Source: Kangiella geojedonensis
GTDB lineage: Bacteria; Pseudomonadota; Gammaproteobacteria; Enterobacterales; Kangiellaceae
NCBI RefSeq assembly: GCF_000981765.1
Contig: NZ_CP010975.1
Coordinates: forward strand, 310,001-374,000
DNA length: 64,000 nt
Direction of reading: 5' to 3'
The number at the start of each line of letters is the position of its first letter. Within the stretch, counting starts at the first letter, position 1. Shown one piece after another: positions 44,928 to 53,455 of this stretch. A model generated the notes under the pieces. It made no database searches, was not told where the DNA came from, and saw nothing but the letters and a program-made list of their open reading frames with translations. The position numbers and the translations under genes were made by a program.

Positions 44928-45087
44928 TGTTTAGCTCTAAGGGTAAGAAATAATGTTATCAATGGGCAACTAAAGATACAGCTAGTGGCCATGCAGACTT
45001 TGTGTGGTATTTTAAGCCTTGTTATTAGGAAGTCCAACGACAAGTGTTAATTAACCGTAAAAATGTGAGCTAGAAAGGACTTCATAC

Positions 45088-47298
45088 CTAAAACACTTCC
45101 TGTGGGTCGACATCGATGGACCAACGAACTTTGCGGGCGCTTGTGAGCTGTTCCAAGGTTGGGCTGATTGGCGTTAAGGCATTTTGTAGCGCTTTACGTT
45201 CAGTGTGCTGCACCATTAGTTGTGCTCGCATTTTGCCAGCTCGCTTCGGCATCGGCGCAGGGAAGGGGCCGTACACCGTTAGCCCGCTATGCCCAAGCTG
45301 TTGTTTGACTTCATTCAAAAACGTCATAGGCATCTCTAAATTATTAGCTTCGGCCCGAAAAATTGCCATTGCTGCGTAAGGCGGTAATTGCGCTTGTTGT
45401 CGCTCTTCAAGGACTTTTTGACTTAAGGTCTGGTAATCTTGAGTAAACAGGTTGACCAATAGTGGGTGATCGGGGTGGTGTGATTGAATCACGACCTCAC
45501 CTTTAATATCCTTTGAACGTCCGGCTCGCCCAGCGACTTGAGTTAACAGTTGCGCCGTGCGTTCGGTGGCTCGGAAATCTGCGCTGAATAAGCAACCATC
45601 GGTATCGACCACGCCAACCAAAGAAAGCTTTGGGAAATGATGTCCTTTAGCCAACATCTGGGTGCCGATAAGAATATCAATGTCATTATTTTTAATCGCT
45701 TGAACAAAGTTTTGCATCGAATCTTTGCGTCGAGTACTGTCTCGATCAATGCGGGCAACCGTTTTATCCGGGAAAAGCTCGGTTAAAGCTTCTTCCAAAC
45801 GTTCTGTACCTAAGCCGACCGGGTTTAATTGCGGTGATTGGCACTCTGGGCAACGCTTTGGGGTAAAGACTTGCTTGTCGCAATGGTGGCAGTGAAGGCG
45901 TTTGAATTTTTGATGATAGGTCATGTGACGATCACAGCGCTGACAGTCTGCGATCCAGCCACACTCATGGCACATTAAGGTTGGCGCAAAACCGCGGCGG
46001 TTGAGAAAAACCATACACTGTTGATTTTGCTCAAGGTGTCGACGCATATTGTCGATTAATGGTTGCGATAAGCCATGGTTGAGATGACGTTGACGAACGT
46101 CTAATACCTTTATGTGTGGAGGTTTGGCGTCACCCGCGCGTTTGGTTAAGCGAACTAACTCAAGTTTTCCTTGTTGTACATTGTATAGCGATTCCATTGA
46201 GGGGGTGGCACTACCCAGAATAATGGGCGTCTGCTCATATTGAGCCCGCACTAAAGCCAGATCGCGCGCGGAATAACGAAATCCTTCTTGCTGCTTATAG
46301 GAGAGGTCGTGTTCTTCATCGACAATGATTAAACCAGGGTTGGCTAAAGGGGTGAACAAAGCTGAGCGAGTGCCAATAATGATGGAGAGCTTACCTTCCC
46401 TAGCTTTGAGCCAAATATTTAAGCGTTGTTTATCGGTCAACCCAGAGTGCAACATGGCGATGGGGACATTGAAGCGACGTTCGATGCGCTTCACTGTTTG
46501 TGGCGTCAGCCCGATTTCAGGTACTAACATCAATACTTGTTTGTGACTCGATAGTACCTGCTGAATCAGCTGCATATAAACTTCGGTTTTACCGCTACCG
46601 GTCACCCCATCAATAAGGAAGCCCTTAAAAGTGTCGAGATGCGGTTCTATAGCATCAATCGCAAATTGCTGTTCCTCATTGAGTTCTAAGTTACTGTCAT
46701 AAGCAGCACTCGGCTCGTAAATAGAGGTGGCTTCATAAGCGCTTTTAATCAACCAGCCTTTATCCTCAAAAGTTTTGAGGTAGGAGGGAATGAAATCATG
46801 GTTGGCCAACTGTGCCTCAGTTAGTACCCCGTCGCAATCGAGGCAAAGCTGGAATAGTTGTTGTTGCTTAACGGCATTTTGACGAAGTTTAGGGATGGCT
46901 TCGCGCCCCTGTGGCGTCAAACTCCATTGCCACTCTGGTTCAAGTTCTGCTGCTTGGCCTTTATTTAATAGCGTAGGAAGGCAGGCCGAAAATACTTCGC
47001 CTATCGGGTATTGGTAATAGCTGGCTGCAAACTTAATAAGCTTGAAAAGCTCTGCCGGAAGTATGCACTCACTATCTATAGTGTTCTTTATATACTTAAG
47101 TTTCTTAGGGTCGATAGAGGTTTTGTCAGCGAGAGATAAGACCGTTGCCACTAACGATTGTCGACCAAACGGAACTTCAACACGGCTGCCAACAGCTGGA
47201 GCATGGCCACGGTATAGGTAATCAAATGTTCTTCTTAGCGGTGTCGGTACTGCCAGTCTCGCTACAGGTTGCTGATACATATGCTTCGTTTGGCTCAT
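45088..47298 (-). CDS. priA: Primosomal replication restart helicase PriA
   Basis: A 736-residue superfamily 2 DNA helicase restarting stalled forks. N-terminal 3'-binding domain (about 1-105), Walker A GVTGSGKTEVYMQ, DEEH box, the zinc-binding insertion of paired Cys (CHECGWIADCQRCDRH … CHHCDKQVFTPKRCPEC), and helicase motifs V-VI (AGRAGR). The start at 47298 gives a seven-residue longer N-terminus than a second ATG at 47280; neither has a good ribosome binding site. Confidence 0.97.
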   Translation of the reverse strand: MSQTKHMYQQPVARLAVPTPLRRTFDYLYRGHAPAVGSRVEVPFGRQSLVATVLSLADKTSIDPKKLKYIKNTIDSECILPAELFKLIKFAASYYQYPIGEVFSACLPTLLNKGQAAELEPEWQWSLTPQGREAIPKLRQNAVKQQQLFQLCLDCDGVLTEAQLANHDFIPSYLKTFEDKGWLIKSAYEATSIYEPSAAYDSNLELNEEQQFAIDAIEPHLDTFKGFLIDGVTGSGKTEVYMQLIQQVLSSHKQVLMLVPEIGLTPQTVKRIERRFNVPIAMLHSGLTDKQRLNIWLKAREGKLSIIIGTRSALFTPLANPGLIIVDEEHDLSYKQQEGFRYSARDLALVRAQYEQTPIILGSATPSMESLYNVQQGKLELVRLTKRAGDAKPPHIKVLDVRQRHLNHGLSQPLIDNMRRHLEQNQQCMVFLNRRGFAPTLMCHECGWIADCQRCDRHMTYHQKFKRLHCHHCDKQVFTPKRCPECQSPQLNPVGLGTERLEEALTELFPDKTVARIDRDSTRRKDSMQNFVQAIKNNDIDILIGTQMLAKGHHFPKLSLVGVVDTDGCLFSADFRATERTAQLLTQVAGRAGRSKDIKGEVVIQSHHPDHPLLVNLFTQDYQTLSQKVLEERQQAQLPPYAAMAIFRAEANNLEMPMTFLNEVKQQLGHSGLTVYGPFPAPMPKRAGKMRAQLMVQHTERKALQNALTPISPTLEQLTSARKVRWSIDVDPQEVF

Positions 47299-47537
47299 TG
47301 ATTGCTAAAGGTTAGGAGCTATTAGCGTGATTGGCAACTGTAAATTGATCGGCGATCAATAGCTAGTATTAGTTAAAGCTTTACTAGGATCTTACCAATC
47401 TCATCTGGTCAGACTTGTTGTTGTAAAAAAATCTGATACTGTATGCCTACAAGATTTACTAATGAATAACAATTATAAGCACAAGATATTCTAATATTGA
47501 GTGGTATACGAATTTTAAATGAGAAGGGGGGAGTGGT

Positions 47538-47870
47538 ATGAAAATAGGTAGTATAGCGTTTTTAGCGGGCTTGGCTGTAGCCGTAATTGGTGGATTTATC
47601 AATGTTAGCTGGTTTCCATTATTGTTAGTGGTCATTGGCTTAGTGGTAGGTTTGCTGAATGTCGCAGGCAGTGAAACAAAAGGTTTCTTGATCGCTTGCA
47701 TCGCGTTTTTAATGGCTTCTACGGCTATTTACCCATTAGAGCAGGCGCTTAATAGTTTTGCTGGCCTAGGCACAATCATTGGCTCAATCATGCACAATAT
47801 TGGTTATATGGTGGGAGCTGCGACGTTAATTGTTGCCATTAAAGCTCTGTTTGAGATGAGCAAAGATTAA
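47538..47870 (+). CDS. Small polytopic membrane protein, unknown
   Basis: A 110-residue very hydrophobic protein with about four TM segments (SIAFLAGLAVAVIGGFI, FPLLLVVIGLVVGLLNV, FLIACIAFLMASTAIY, MVGAATLIVAIKALFE). The ATG is preceded by GGGGGGAG. It has no recognisable family or enzymatic motif. It is followed by its own terminator, so it is monocistronic. Confidence 0.7.
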   Translation: MKIGSIAFLAGLAVAVIGGFINVSWFPLLLVVIGLVVGLLNVAGSETKGFLIACIAFLMASTAIYPLEQALNSFAGLGTIIGSIMHNIGYMVGAATLIVAIKALFEMSKD

Positions 47871-47912
47871 TAAGAATAACGACTTATAATAGTAATAATA
47901 AACAGTAACCTT

Positions 47913-47937
47913 AAGCGGCTTTATGCCGCTTTTTTTA
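47913..47937 (+). terminator. Intrinsic terminator after the small membrane protein
   Basis: AAGCGGC (47913-47919) pairs with GCCGCTT (47925-47931) around TTTAT, followed by a T run. The following 300 bp to the fimbrial subunit gene are non-coding and AT-rich. Confidence 0.9.
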
Positions 47938-48009
47938 TGCAAAGAAGAATTAAGTATCGTCTTTAAGCCTCTTTCCCAGCCTCTTTTAACCTGCCTTATG
48001 ATGCAAAAG

Positions 48010-48048
48010 TGACAAAAATTGTCATCAACTGTCGAAAATTTATACAGT
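48010..48048 (+). promoter_or_regulatory. Putative promoter and operator of the fimbrial operon
   Basis: TGACAA-AAA-TTGTCA (48010-48024) is a perfect palindrome whose right arm doubles as a -35 (TTGTCA, 48019-48024); TACAGT at 48043-48048 follows with 18-bp spacing and resembles the -10 of the protease promoters. A regulator bound at the palindrome would block the promoter. It is 218 bp from the ATG; other ACAGTT copies occur nearer (near 48080 and 48216), so the start site is not certain. Confidence 0.4.
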
Positions 48049-48265
48049 TGCTACCTTGTAATGCATTGCTGAATTGTTTACAGTTACCGGAATTTATATC
48101 AGATAATTCTATAAGTTGTTGATCTATTGTGTTCTGAGTCATATTAATGCAAAAAAAGGTTAAAAAATGAGCATTTAATGCAGATTTGACTTATAATCTA
48201 ACCAAAATGTGTGATACAGTTCGCATCCGTTGCCCACAGCGCATTTTATCCAAAGGGGAATAAAT

Positions 48266-48811
48266 ATGAATTTCTTGAAAAAATCTGTACTTGTAGCTGG
48301 GTTAGCTACAGGTTTTATCACTGCAACTTCTTCACAAGCTGCCACATTAGACGTTGATGTAGATGTCACAATTCCTGACGTTTTGATCTTATACGCCTAC
48401 ACTGACATCGATCTAGACTTTGCTGCTGGTGAGTTTGCAGCGTTACTAGACTCTAACTGTACTTCTGAAGATTGTTCTTCAGCCATTACAGCGGCAGAGT
48501 CAGGTTCAATCGCTTCAGGTGCGGTAGATTTAGATATTGACTCGGATCTTTCAGCGACTGGAACAACAGCTAGCATTAACATCCAAAACAGTTGGGCTGT
48601 TCGTGCGTTAGGTTATGGTACTTTTAATGCATCGGTTGCAGATAATGGTAGCGAATCAGCGGTATCGAACCTTGATATTTCTCCAGCCAGTGGCACGCCT
48701 TCAATGGCAGCGACAACTGGTGATGTATCCTTTGACGTTGACCTAACATCTAGCGATTTAGATGATGGTTTGCTTGAAGCAAACTACACCATCACTGTAA
48801 CTGGCTCATAA
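48266..48811 (+). CDS. Fimbrial major subunit-like protein (chaperone-usher)
   Basis: A 181-residue secreted protein; signal peptide ends SSQAA (about residue 24). The mature part is small-residue-rich (Ala, Ser, Asp, Thr), beta-predicted, with a short Cys pair (SNCTSEDCSS) and a C-terminal strand ending LLEANYTITVTGS, of the kind used in donor-strand exchange. An AAAGGGGA site precedes the ATG at 48266. It is the first gene of a subunit-subunit-chaperone-usher operon, so a structural pilin role is strongly suggested by context; the subunit family itself I cannot name. Confidence 0.7.
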   Translation: MNFLKKSVLVAGLATGFITATSSQAATLDVDVDVTIPDVLILYAYTDIDLDFAAGEFAALLDSNCTSEDCSSAITAAESGSIASGAVDLDIDSDLSATGTTASINIQNSWAVRALGYGTFNASVADNGSESAVSNLDISPASGTPSMAATTGDVSFDVDLTSSDLDDGLLEANYTITVTGS

Positions 48812-48836
48812 TCTCATCCGATTATCGAGAAGAGTG

Positions 48837-49430
48837 ATGATAAGTTTACGGAAAAAGCCGAGCCTTATGTGTTCGGCTTTTTTTGTTGGTATGATTTTCA
48901 TAGCGAGTCAACAAGCTAGTGCTAAGATACGCTGTAAAGCAAATGATTTTAGCGATACCGTGACACGCTCGGAGGTGTCGGGTATTGCTGGTGGCGCGTC
49001 CGACCACTCTTTTGCCTTAAACTCTGTGGAAAGAGGAGTGATCGTCGCAAGTAAGGTCGATCTTGATATTCAATTTGATGTGGACTCGGTAGCAAGCGGG
49101 ACTGTTATTGCAGAAAGCGTAGATTGGGTGTGGGAGATGAAAGCTACGAAAAAGGACGATCTTCGTGGAGCTATTGTGGGAGATTATCAGTTTAACTCTG
49201 TGAATGGGCCAATGAAAATTTGCTCGAGTAGTAACTCTTGTATGGATGTTGTTAATGTGGATACTAATGTTTCCTATAAAAGAAATGGTCAAGGGTATAT
49301 CACTAGAGCGAGAGGTTATGTCGAGCTGACTTTAGATTTGTCCAGTGCTAGCGAATCTGGTGATTACCAGGCTAACTTGACGGTGACGCTCCATGAAAAT
49401 AACACATCAAATCCATCTTTATGCCCATAG
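48837..49430 (+). CDS. Second fimbrial subunit-like protein
   Basis: About 197 residues, with a signal peptide of about 29 residues (LRKKPS basic, then CSAFFVGMIFIASQQASA). The mature part has four Cys and ends with GDYQANLTVTLHENNTSNPSLCP, resembling the C-terminal strand of the upstream subunit, so the two are probably paralogues. It may be a tip or minor subunit. The start is uncertain: GTG at 48834 or ATG at 48837, or an internal ATG at 48867; a strong terminator hairpin lies within the first 18 codons. Confidence 0.65.
   Translation: MISLRKKPSLMCSAFFVGMIFIASQQASAKIRCKANDFSDTVTRSEVSGIAGGASDHSFALNSVERGVIVASKVDLDIQFDVDSVASGTVIAESVDWVWEMKATKKDDLRGAIVGDYQFNSVNGPMKICSSSNSCMDVVNVDTNVSYKRNGQGYITRARGYVELTLDLSSASESGDYQANLTVTLHENNTSNPSLCP
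48852..48886 (+). terminator. Intrinsic terminator inside the start of the second subunit gene
   Basis: AAAAAGCCGA (48852-48861) pairs with TCGGCTTTTT (48873-48882), followed by more T residues, about 40 bp after the first subunit's stop. It is within the predicted signal-peptide coding region of the next gene. Transcripts would largely stop after the major subunit, giving excess pilin over assembly proteins. Confidence 0.8.
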
Positions 49431-49451
49431 CAGGGTAAGGTGACTCGATAA

Positions 49452-50303
49452 ATGTATCGAACAATTAGATTTTATTTCGTTTTATTAGTCGTATTATCAA
49501 GTAACACCATTGTTGTTGCTCAGTCAGGGCTAAAGCCACAGTTAGCTATTTCACCTTCTAGAGTTGTGCTGCAGCCAGATGAGGTGAACGCGACTAAAAG
49601 CGTGACGGTATTGAATTTAGGCTCGAAACCCATGCAGGTTGAAGTGTCAGTGCAAAACTGGGATTTTGATGAAGATAATAATTATCGGGCTTTACCCCCG
49701 ACGCCACAGAGTCTGGATCAGTGGTTGATCATTAACCCTGTTCGCTTGACCATTCCGGCGAAAGGACAACAAACCGTTCGCATGGCGGTGCGCCCAAAAG
49801 CTAAGCCAGAAGATGGCGAACACCGAGCCATGGTATTTTTTAAACAGCTACGTGCAGAAGAAGCGAAGGGCGTTAATGTCCTATTCAATGTTGGCGTTCC
49901 TGTTTATGCCTTTTTTGGGGATGTGAAGCGTGAAGCGACGGTTCATAGCATGTCCTTCAACAAAGAGAACCACACTTTTCACTTCGACATTACCAGTAGT
50001 GGCAATGCTTACGTTCGCCCTGAAGGTTTTTATATGATCGTGGACGCCGAAGAAGCAACTGAGCAAGAGATTTTGCAGCGGCTGAATGGTGAAAACGGTG
50101 AAGTGAAAGGTGATAAACCATTCGCGAGTGGAAAAATATCGTCGAAGCCTGTGTTCGCCGGTGAGCGTCGAAAGGTAGAAGCAGCTATTACCTTAAAAGA
50201 CGATATTAAGAAGGCCTTACCCAGTCAGTATGCTCTAGCTGTAAAGTTCGACGTTGCTGGGACTTTATTCGAAAAAGTCTATTATATTCAGCAAGATAAG
50301 TAA
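49452..50303 (+). CDS. Fimbrial periplasmic chaperone (PapD-like)
   Basis: A 283-residue periplasmic chaperone for pilus subunits. A signal peptide (about 1-24) is followed by a PapD N-terminal Ig-like domain: LAISPSRVVLQPDEVNATKSVTVLNLGSKPMQVEVSVQNWD, with PARLTI-like NPVRLTIPAKGQQTVRMAVRPK forming the G1 strand. The second domain includes HFDITSSGNAYVRPEGFYMIV. It belongs to the molecular-chaperone branch seen in alternative chaperone-usher systems rather than classical FimC. It is 21 bp after subunit 2 and 8 bp before the usher. Confidence 0.85.
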   Translation: MYRTIRFYFVLLVVLSSNTIVVAQSGLKPQLAISPSRVVLQPDEVNATKSVTVLNLGSKPMQVEVSVQNWDFDEDNNYRALPPTPQSLDQWLIINPVRLTIPAKGQQTVRMAVRPKAKPEDGEHRAMVFFKQLRAEEAKGVNVLFNVGVPVYAFFGDVKREATVHSMSFNKENHTFHFDITSSGNAYVRPEGFYMIVDAEEATEQEILQRLNGENGEVKGDKPFASGKISSKPVFAGERRKVEAAITLKDDIKKALPSQYALAVKFDVAGTLFEKVYYIQQDK

Positions 50304-50311
50304 TTGTCGTT

Positions 50312-52966
50312 ATGCTGCGTTTAGGGATTTATAACGTATTAGGGATCGCTTTACTGGTGCAGCCAATGTTGGCTCATTCTAAGCCTGCACCTCGTGAAAA
50401 TTTTGATTCTGAATCCGAGTATCTGGCTTACCATAGCCCACGCCAACTCGATAGTTCCTTATTTCAAAACTCTTGGGAAGCTAGCGCTTCGAGCTCTAAT
50501 ACTTCTTTAGGTTACGAAAGAATTCTAGTGGGGTTAGAAGTCCGCGGTAAGGAATTAATCGCTTTAGATATCGTTAAATCCGAACAAGACTACTTAATCC
50601 CAATTGACCAAGTCTTTCCAGTTATTGGTGCTAGCTATCAGGTTAACCAAGGAATCATAACCGTCAGTGTGCCAGGTGTTGATGTCGATATTTCGATGCG
50701 CCACGCTTATAAAATTGATGGTGAGTTATGGATGGGGTTAGACACTTTAAATGAATACCTAAAAGTGAATGGGCGCTTCGATCCAACCAAATATGCTTTA
50801 ACCTTTTTGCCACCTTGGTCTCGTGAAACTACTCGTCCTGTAGAAAGGGCGGGACATGAGCCGGTAGTTGAGTATCACCCTGATACGTTTAGTCTTCGCC
50901 AATTCCGTTTGTCGCATGAAGTCTATGCGGAAAAAAGTGGCGGGCCACTCGACTTCGAGCCCAATAGAGAGCGCAGTGAAGTAGTTGGAAGTGGCGCTGC
51001 ATGGGGTGGCTCCTGGTTGCTGGAGGCGGAGAAAAACGCTGGGGATGATTGGAGACTTGATGAGTACTTTTGGTTAAGCCGAAGTGAGCGCTCACAATGG
51101 CTGCTTGGTAAGCAAACAGTAAGCCCTTCAGTGGTGTCCCCAACAGTCACCATTACTGGCGCACAGTACTTTTATAGTAACCAAGACATCCCTTACGATC
51201 CGTATCAAGACATCAGCCAGTCTCGATTTTTTCGAGAGTTAGGCTCTTCGGTTCAGACAATTCGAGGGACGGCCGAAGCCGGAACCATTGCTCAATTGTA
51301 TGTTAATAATCAGCTCATTGGCGAAACGTTTGTGCGTCTAGATGGCACCTATGATTTTGGAGAGGTACGCTCAGAGTCTGGTCTTTATAACGAGCTTGAA
51401 GTGGTGATTATTGATGCCGTAAGCCGTACCGAGTTAGAGCGACAAAATAAAACTAGAGTTAGCTCCGACAGTTTATTAAGTAAGGGACAGATGGTAACTA
51501 GCGCTGCGTTTGGTAAAAAAGGTAACTGGCTCGATCCTGACTTTGAAGATCAAGGCGAAGCTGGGATGTTTCTATATCGATACGGCTTAACCGACGAAAC
51601 AACAGTAGAGGCTGGGTATTTACTGGATGAAATTGATACCAAAACTGCCGGAATAGCATCGTCACTGGGCAGCCACTTTGTTGGTGCTTACCGTGCCTCA
51701 TGGCGAAATAACGCTAATACTCAACAGCTTGAGCTCGATGGTAGTGGCGAAAACTGGCGCATGACAGCCTTTGTGAGAGAGCAAGAAGCTGGCTTTTTTG
51801 AGCAGGATGATGGTGACTCAACAACGGCTAACGGTTATTTTTATTACACCCCAGACGCAAGTTTACGTTTGGAGCTAATAGGGCGTTATCAAGACCGGGA
51901 AGACACGCCTGAGGAAAAAGTAAGCTTCGTAAAACCAGGTGTCTTCTATAGCCCCACCAATAACTTCTCGCTAGCGATGCGACCTGATTTCGATGGCGCT
52001 TACCGTACAGAATTGTATTATCGCCCCAGTTTTGATTCCCGCTTTCGTGTGACACACAAGCCTGATGAGCAAACCCTCCGCTTCGATCATAACTTTAATG
52101 AAAATTACCAAGGCTATATGTCGGGGCGCATGTATCAAGACACGATTGAAGGCAGGGACTATGAAAATACCATTATTGAATCGGCAACGGGGTTTTATTG
52201 GCAGCCAAATGACTGGACCAGTTATGACCGGTTCAGGTTTGAACTGAATCATTCTAATGAATACGGCACGGGATTATTTGCGGAATACCGCACACAGCTG
52301 ATGTCTGGTGTGTATTTAGATTTGCGACTTAGAGATGCAGACCCACAATATGATGGCGGCTTTTCAGCGTTTGCGCGAGTTTCTATGGATTTTGCTGTCG
52401 CTGGTGACCAGTTTGTACCTGCGACTCACCGCAATAGTTACAATACGCAGGGCACGATCGCAGGAACTTTGAATACAGGAAATGAGGCTTGCGATTTAGA
52501 GCATGTCAGCGTCCTTATTAATGGCGCGAACTACAAGGTGCCTGTACAAGGCTGTACCTTCTATCTAGACAAGGTCACGCCAGGTGTGCACCGTGTATCG
52601 CTGGATGGTGAGTTTCTGCCGATTGAGTTGGTGCCTGATACAAAGAGTTATGTGGTTGAAGTGGCTGCTTCATCGGTGACACGGATAGATTTCGACATGC
52701 AAGCGAAATACAGTGCTGCTGGGCAAGTTACTGATACTCAGGGTAACCCAGCTCTTGAGCAGAAGGTCTTGCTGAAAAACAGTGATGGTGAGGTTATGAT
52801 GCAGACCTACACCGACCAATTTGGCTATTTCCGAGTGGATAACCTGACTAATGGAAACTATAAGCTCGAAGTGCTTGATAATAAAGACCGGGTAATATCG
52901 CAGCGAGAGTTCGACATTGACGGTGATTTTCTGTTTGATGTGGATTTATCTATCCCAGTACAGTAA
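50312..52966 (+). CDS. Outer-membrane usher-like protein of the fimbrial operon
   Basis: An 884-residue outer-membrane assembly and secretion pore. Signal peptide 1-24; an N-terminal domain with SLGYERILVGLEVRGKELI and repeat-like YLIPIDQVFPVIG segments; a plug-like stretch (IRGTAEAGTIAQLYVNNQLIGETFVRLDGTYDFGEV); a long beta-barrel region with alternating aromatic strands; and C-terminal Ig/CNA-B-like carboxypeptidase-regulatory domains (AAGQVTDTQGNPALEQKVLLKNSDGEVMMQTYTDQFGYFRVDNL). It is shorter in conserved motifs than FimD/PapC, closer to non-classical ushers. Context with the chaperone makes the role sound. Confidence 0.8.
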   Translation: MLRLGIYNVLGIALLVQPMLAHSKPAPRENFDSESEYLAYHSPRQLDSSLFQNSWEASASSSNTSLGYERILVGLEVRGKELIALDIVKSEQDYLIPIDQVFPVIGASYQVNQGIITVSVPGVDVDISMRHAYKIDGELWMGLDTLNEYLKVNGRFDPTKYALTFLPPWSRETTRPVERAGHEPVVEYHPDTFSLRQFRLSHEVYAEKSGGPLDFEPNRERSEVVGSGAAWGGSWLLEAEKNAGDDWRLDEYFWLSRSERSQWLLGKQTVSPSVVSPTVTITGAQYFYSNQDIPYDPYQDISQSRFFRELGSSVQTIRGTAEAGTIAQLYVNNQLIGETFVRLDGTYDFGEVRSESGLYNELEVVIIDAVSRTELERQNKTRVSSDSLLSKGQMVTSAAFGKKGNWLDPDFEDQGEAGMFLYRYGLTDETTVEAGYLLDEIDTKTAGIASSLGSHFVGAYRASWRNNANTQQLELDGSGENWRMTAFVREQEAGFFEQDDGDSTTANGYFYYTPDASLRLELIGRYQDREDTPEEKVSFVKPGVFYSPTNNFSLAMRPDFDGAYRTELYYRPSFDSRFRVTHKPDEQTLRFDHNFNENYQGYMSGRMYQDTIEGRDYENTIIESATGFYWQPNDWTSYDRFRFELNHSNEYGTGLFAEYRTQLMSGVYLDLRLRDADPQYDGGFSAFARVSMDFAVAGDQFVPATHRNSYNTQGTIAGTLNTGNEACDLEHVSVLINGANYKVPVQGCTFYLDKVTPGVHRVSLDGEFLPIELVPDTKSYVVEVAASSVTRIDFDMQAKYSAAGQVTDTQGNPALEQKVLLKNSDGEVMMQTYTDQFGYFRVDNLTNGNYKLEVLDNKDRVISQREFDIDGDFLFDVDLSIPVQ

Positions 52967-52998
52967 AGCATGTCGGCAGTGTTTCAGTGGGCTATGGC

Positions 52999-53027
52999 TT
53001 GATCTTAGCCTTAATGGCGCGTACAAT
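52999..53027 (+). promoter_or_regulatory. Promoter of rpmE
   Basis: TTGATC (52999-53004) and TACAAT (53022-53027) separated by 17 bp, 98 bp upstream of the rpmE ATG. Confidence 0.65.
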
Positions 53028-53124
53028 CGCGCTTCCTAAATATTTGAGTGGTGTTTGGCGTAGCTGGCTTTTGGTGAAGTGAGGCTATAGCCCAAATGGC
53101 GACTCCAATGAAGAGAGATGAATT

Positions 53125-53337
53125 ATGAAAGAAGGTATCCACCCAGAATACAAAGCGATCAAAGCAACTTGTAGTTGTGGTAACGTCATCGAAGTTGGTT
53201 CAGCAGGTTCTGACATCAGCTTGGATGTATGTTCTGAATGTCACCCATTCTATACTGGTAAGCAGAAAATGGTTGATTCAGGCGGTCGTGTTGATCGTTT
53301 CCGTAAGCGTTTCGGTAGCCGTACACTTAATAAGTAA
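53125..53337 (+). CDS. rpmE: 50S ribosomal protein L31
   Basis: A 70-residue zinc-binding ribosomal protein. [17 protein letters not shown] and [13 protein letters not shown] give the Cys set of the C+ (zinc) form of L31. Ends RFGSRTLNK. An AAGAGAG site lies before the ATG. Monocistronic, with its own promoter and terminator. Confidence 0.97.
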   Translation: MKEGIHPEYKAIKATCSCGNVIEVGSAGSDISLDVCSECHPFYTGKQKMVDSGGRVDRFRKRFGSRTLNK

Positions 53338-53370
53338 TTGCTCCGTAACTCTTGCAGAAAGAGTCGTAAT

Positions 53371-53398
53371 AAAAAAGCACCTTCCGAGGTGCTTTTTT
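53371..53398 (+). terminator. Intrinsic terminator after rpmE
   Basis: AAAAAAGCACCT (53371-53382) pairs perfectly with AGGTGCTTTTTT (53387-53398) around TCCG. Its A/T tails allow both directions, so it may also serve mrcA on the minus strand. Confidence 0.92.
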
Positions 53399-53455
53399 TA
53401 TGTTCGCAAGCTTTTTTTGATGTGAAGTGTGCGTATAAAGCGCTGTACGGGGTGT

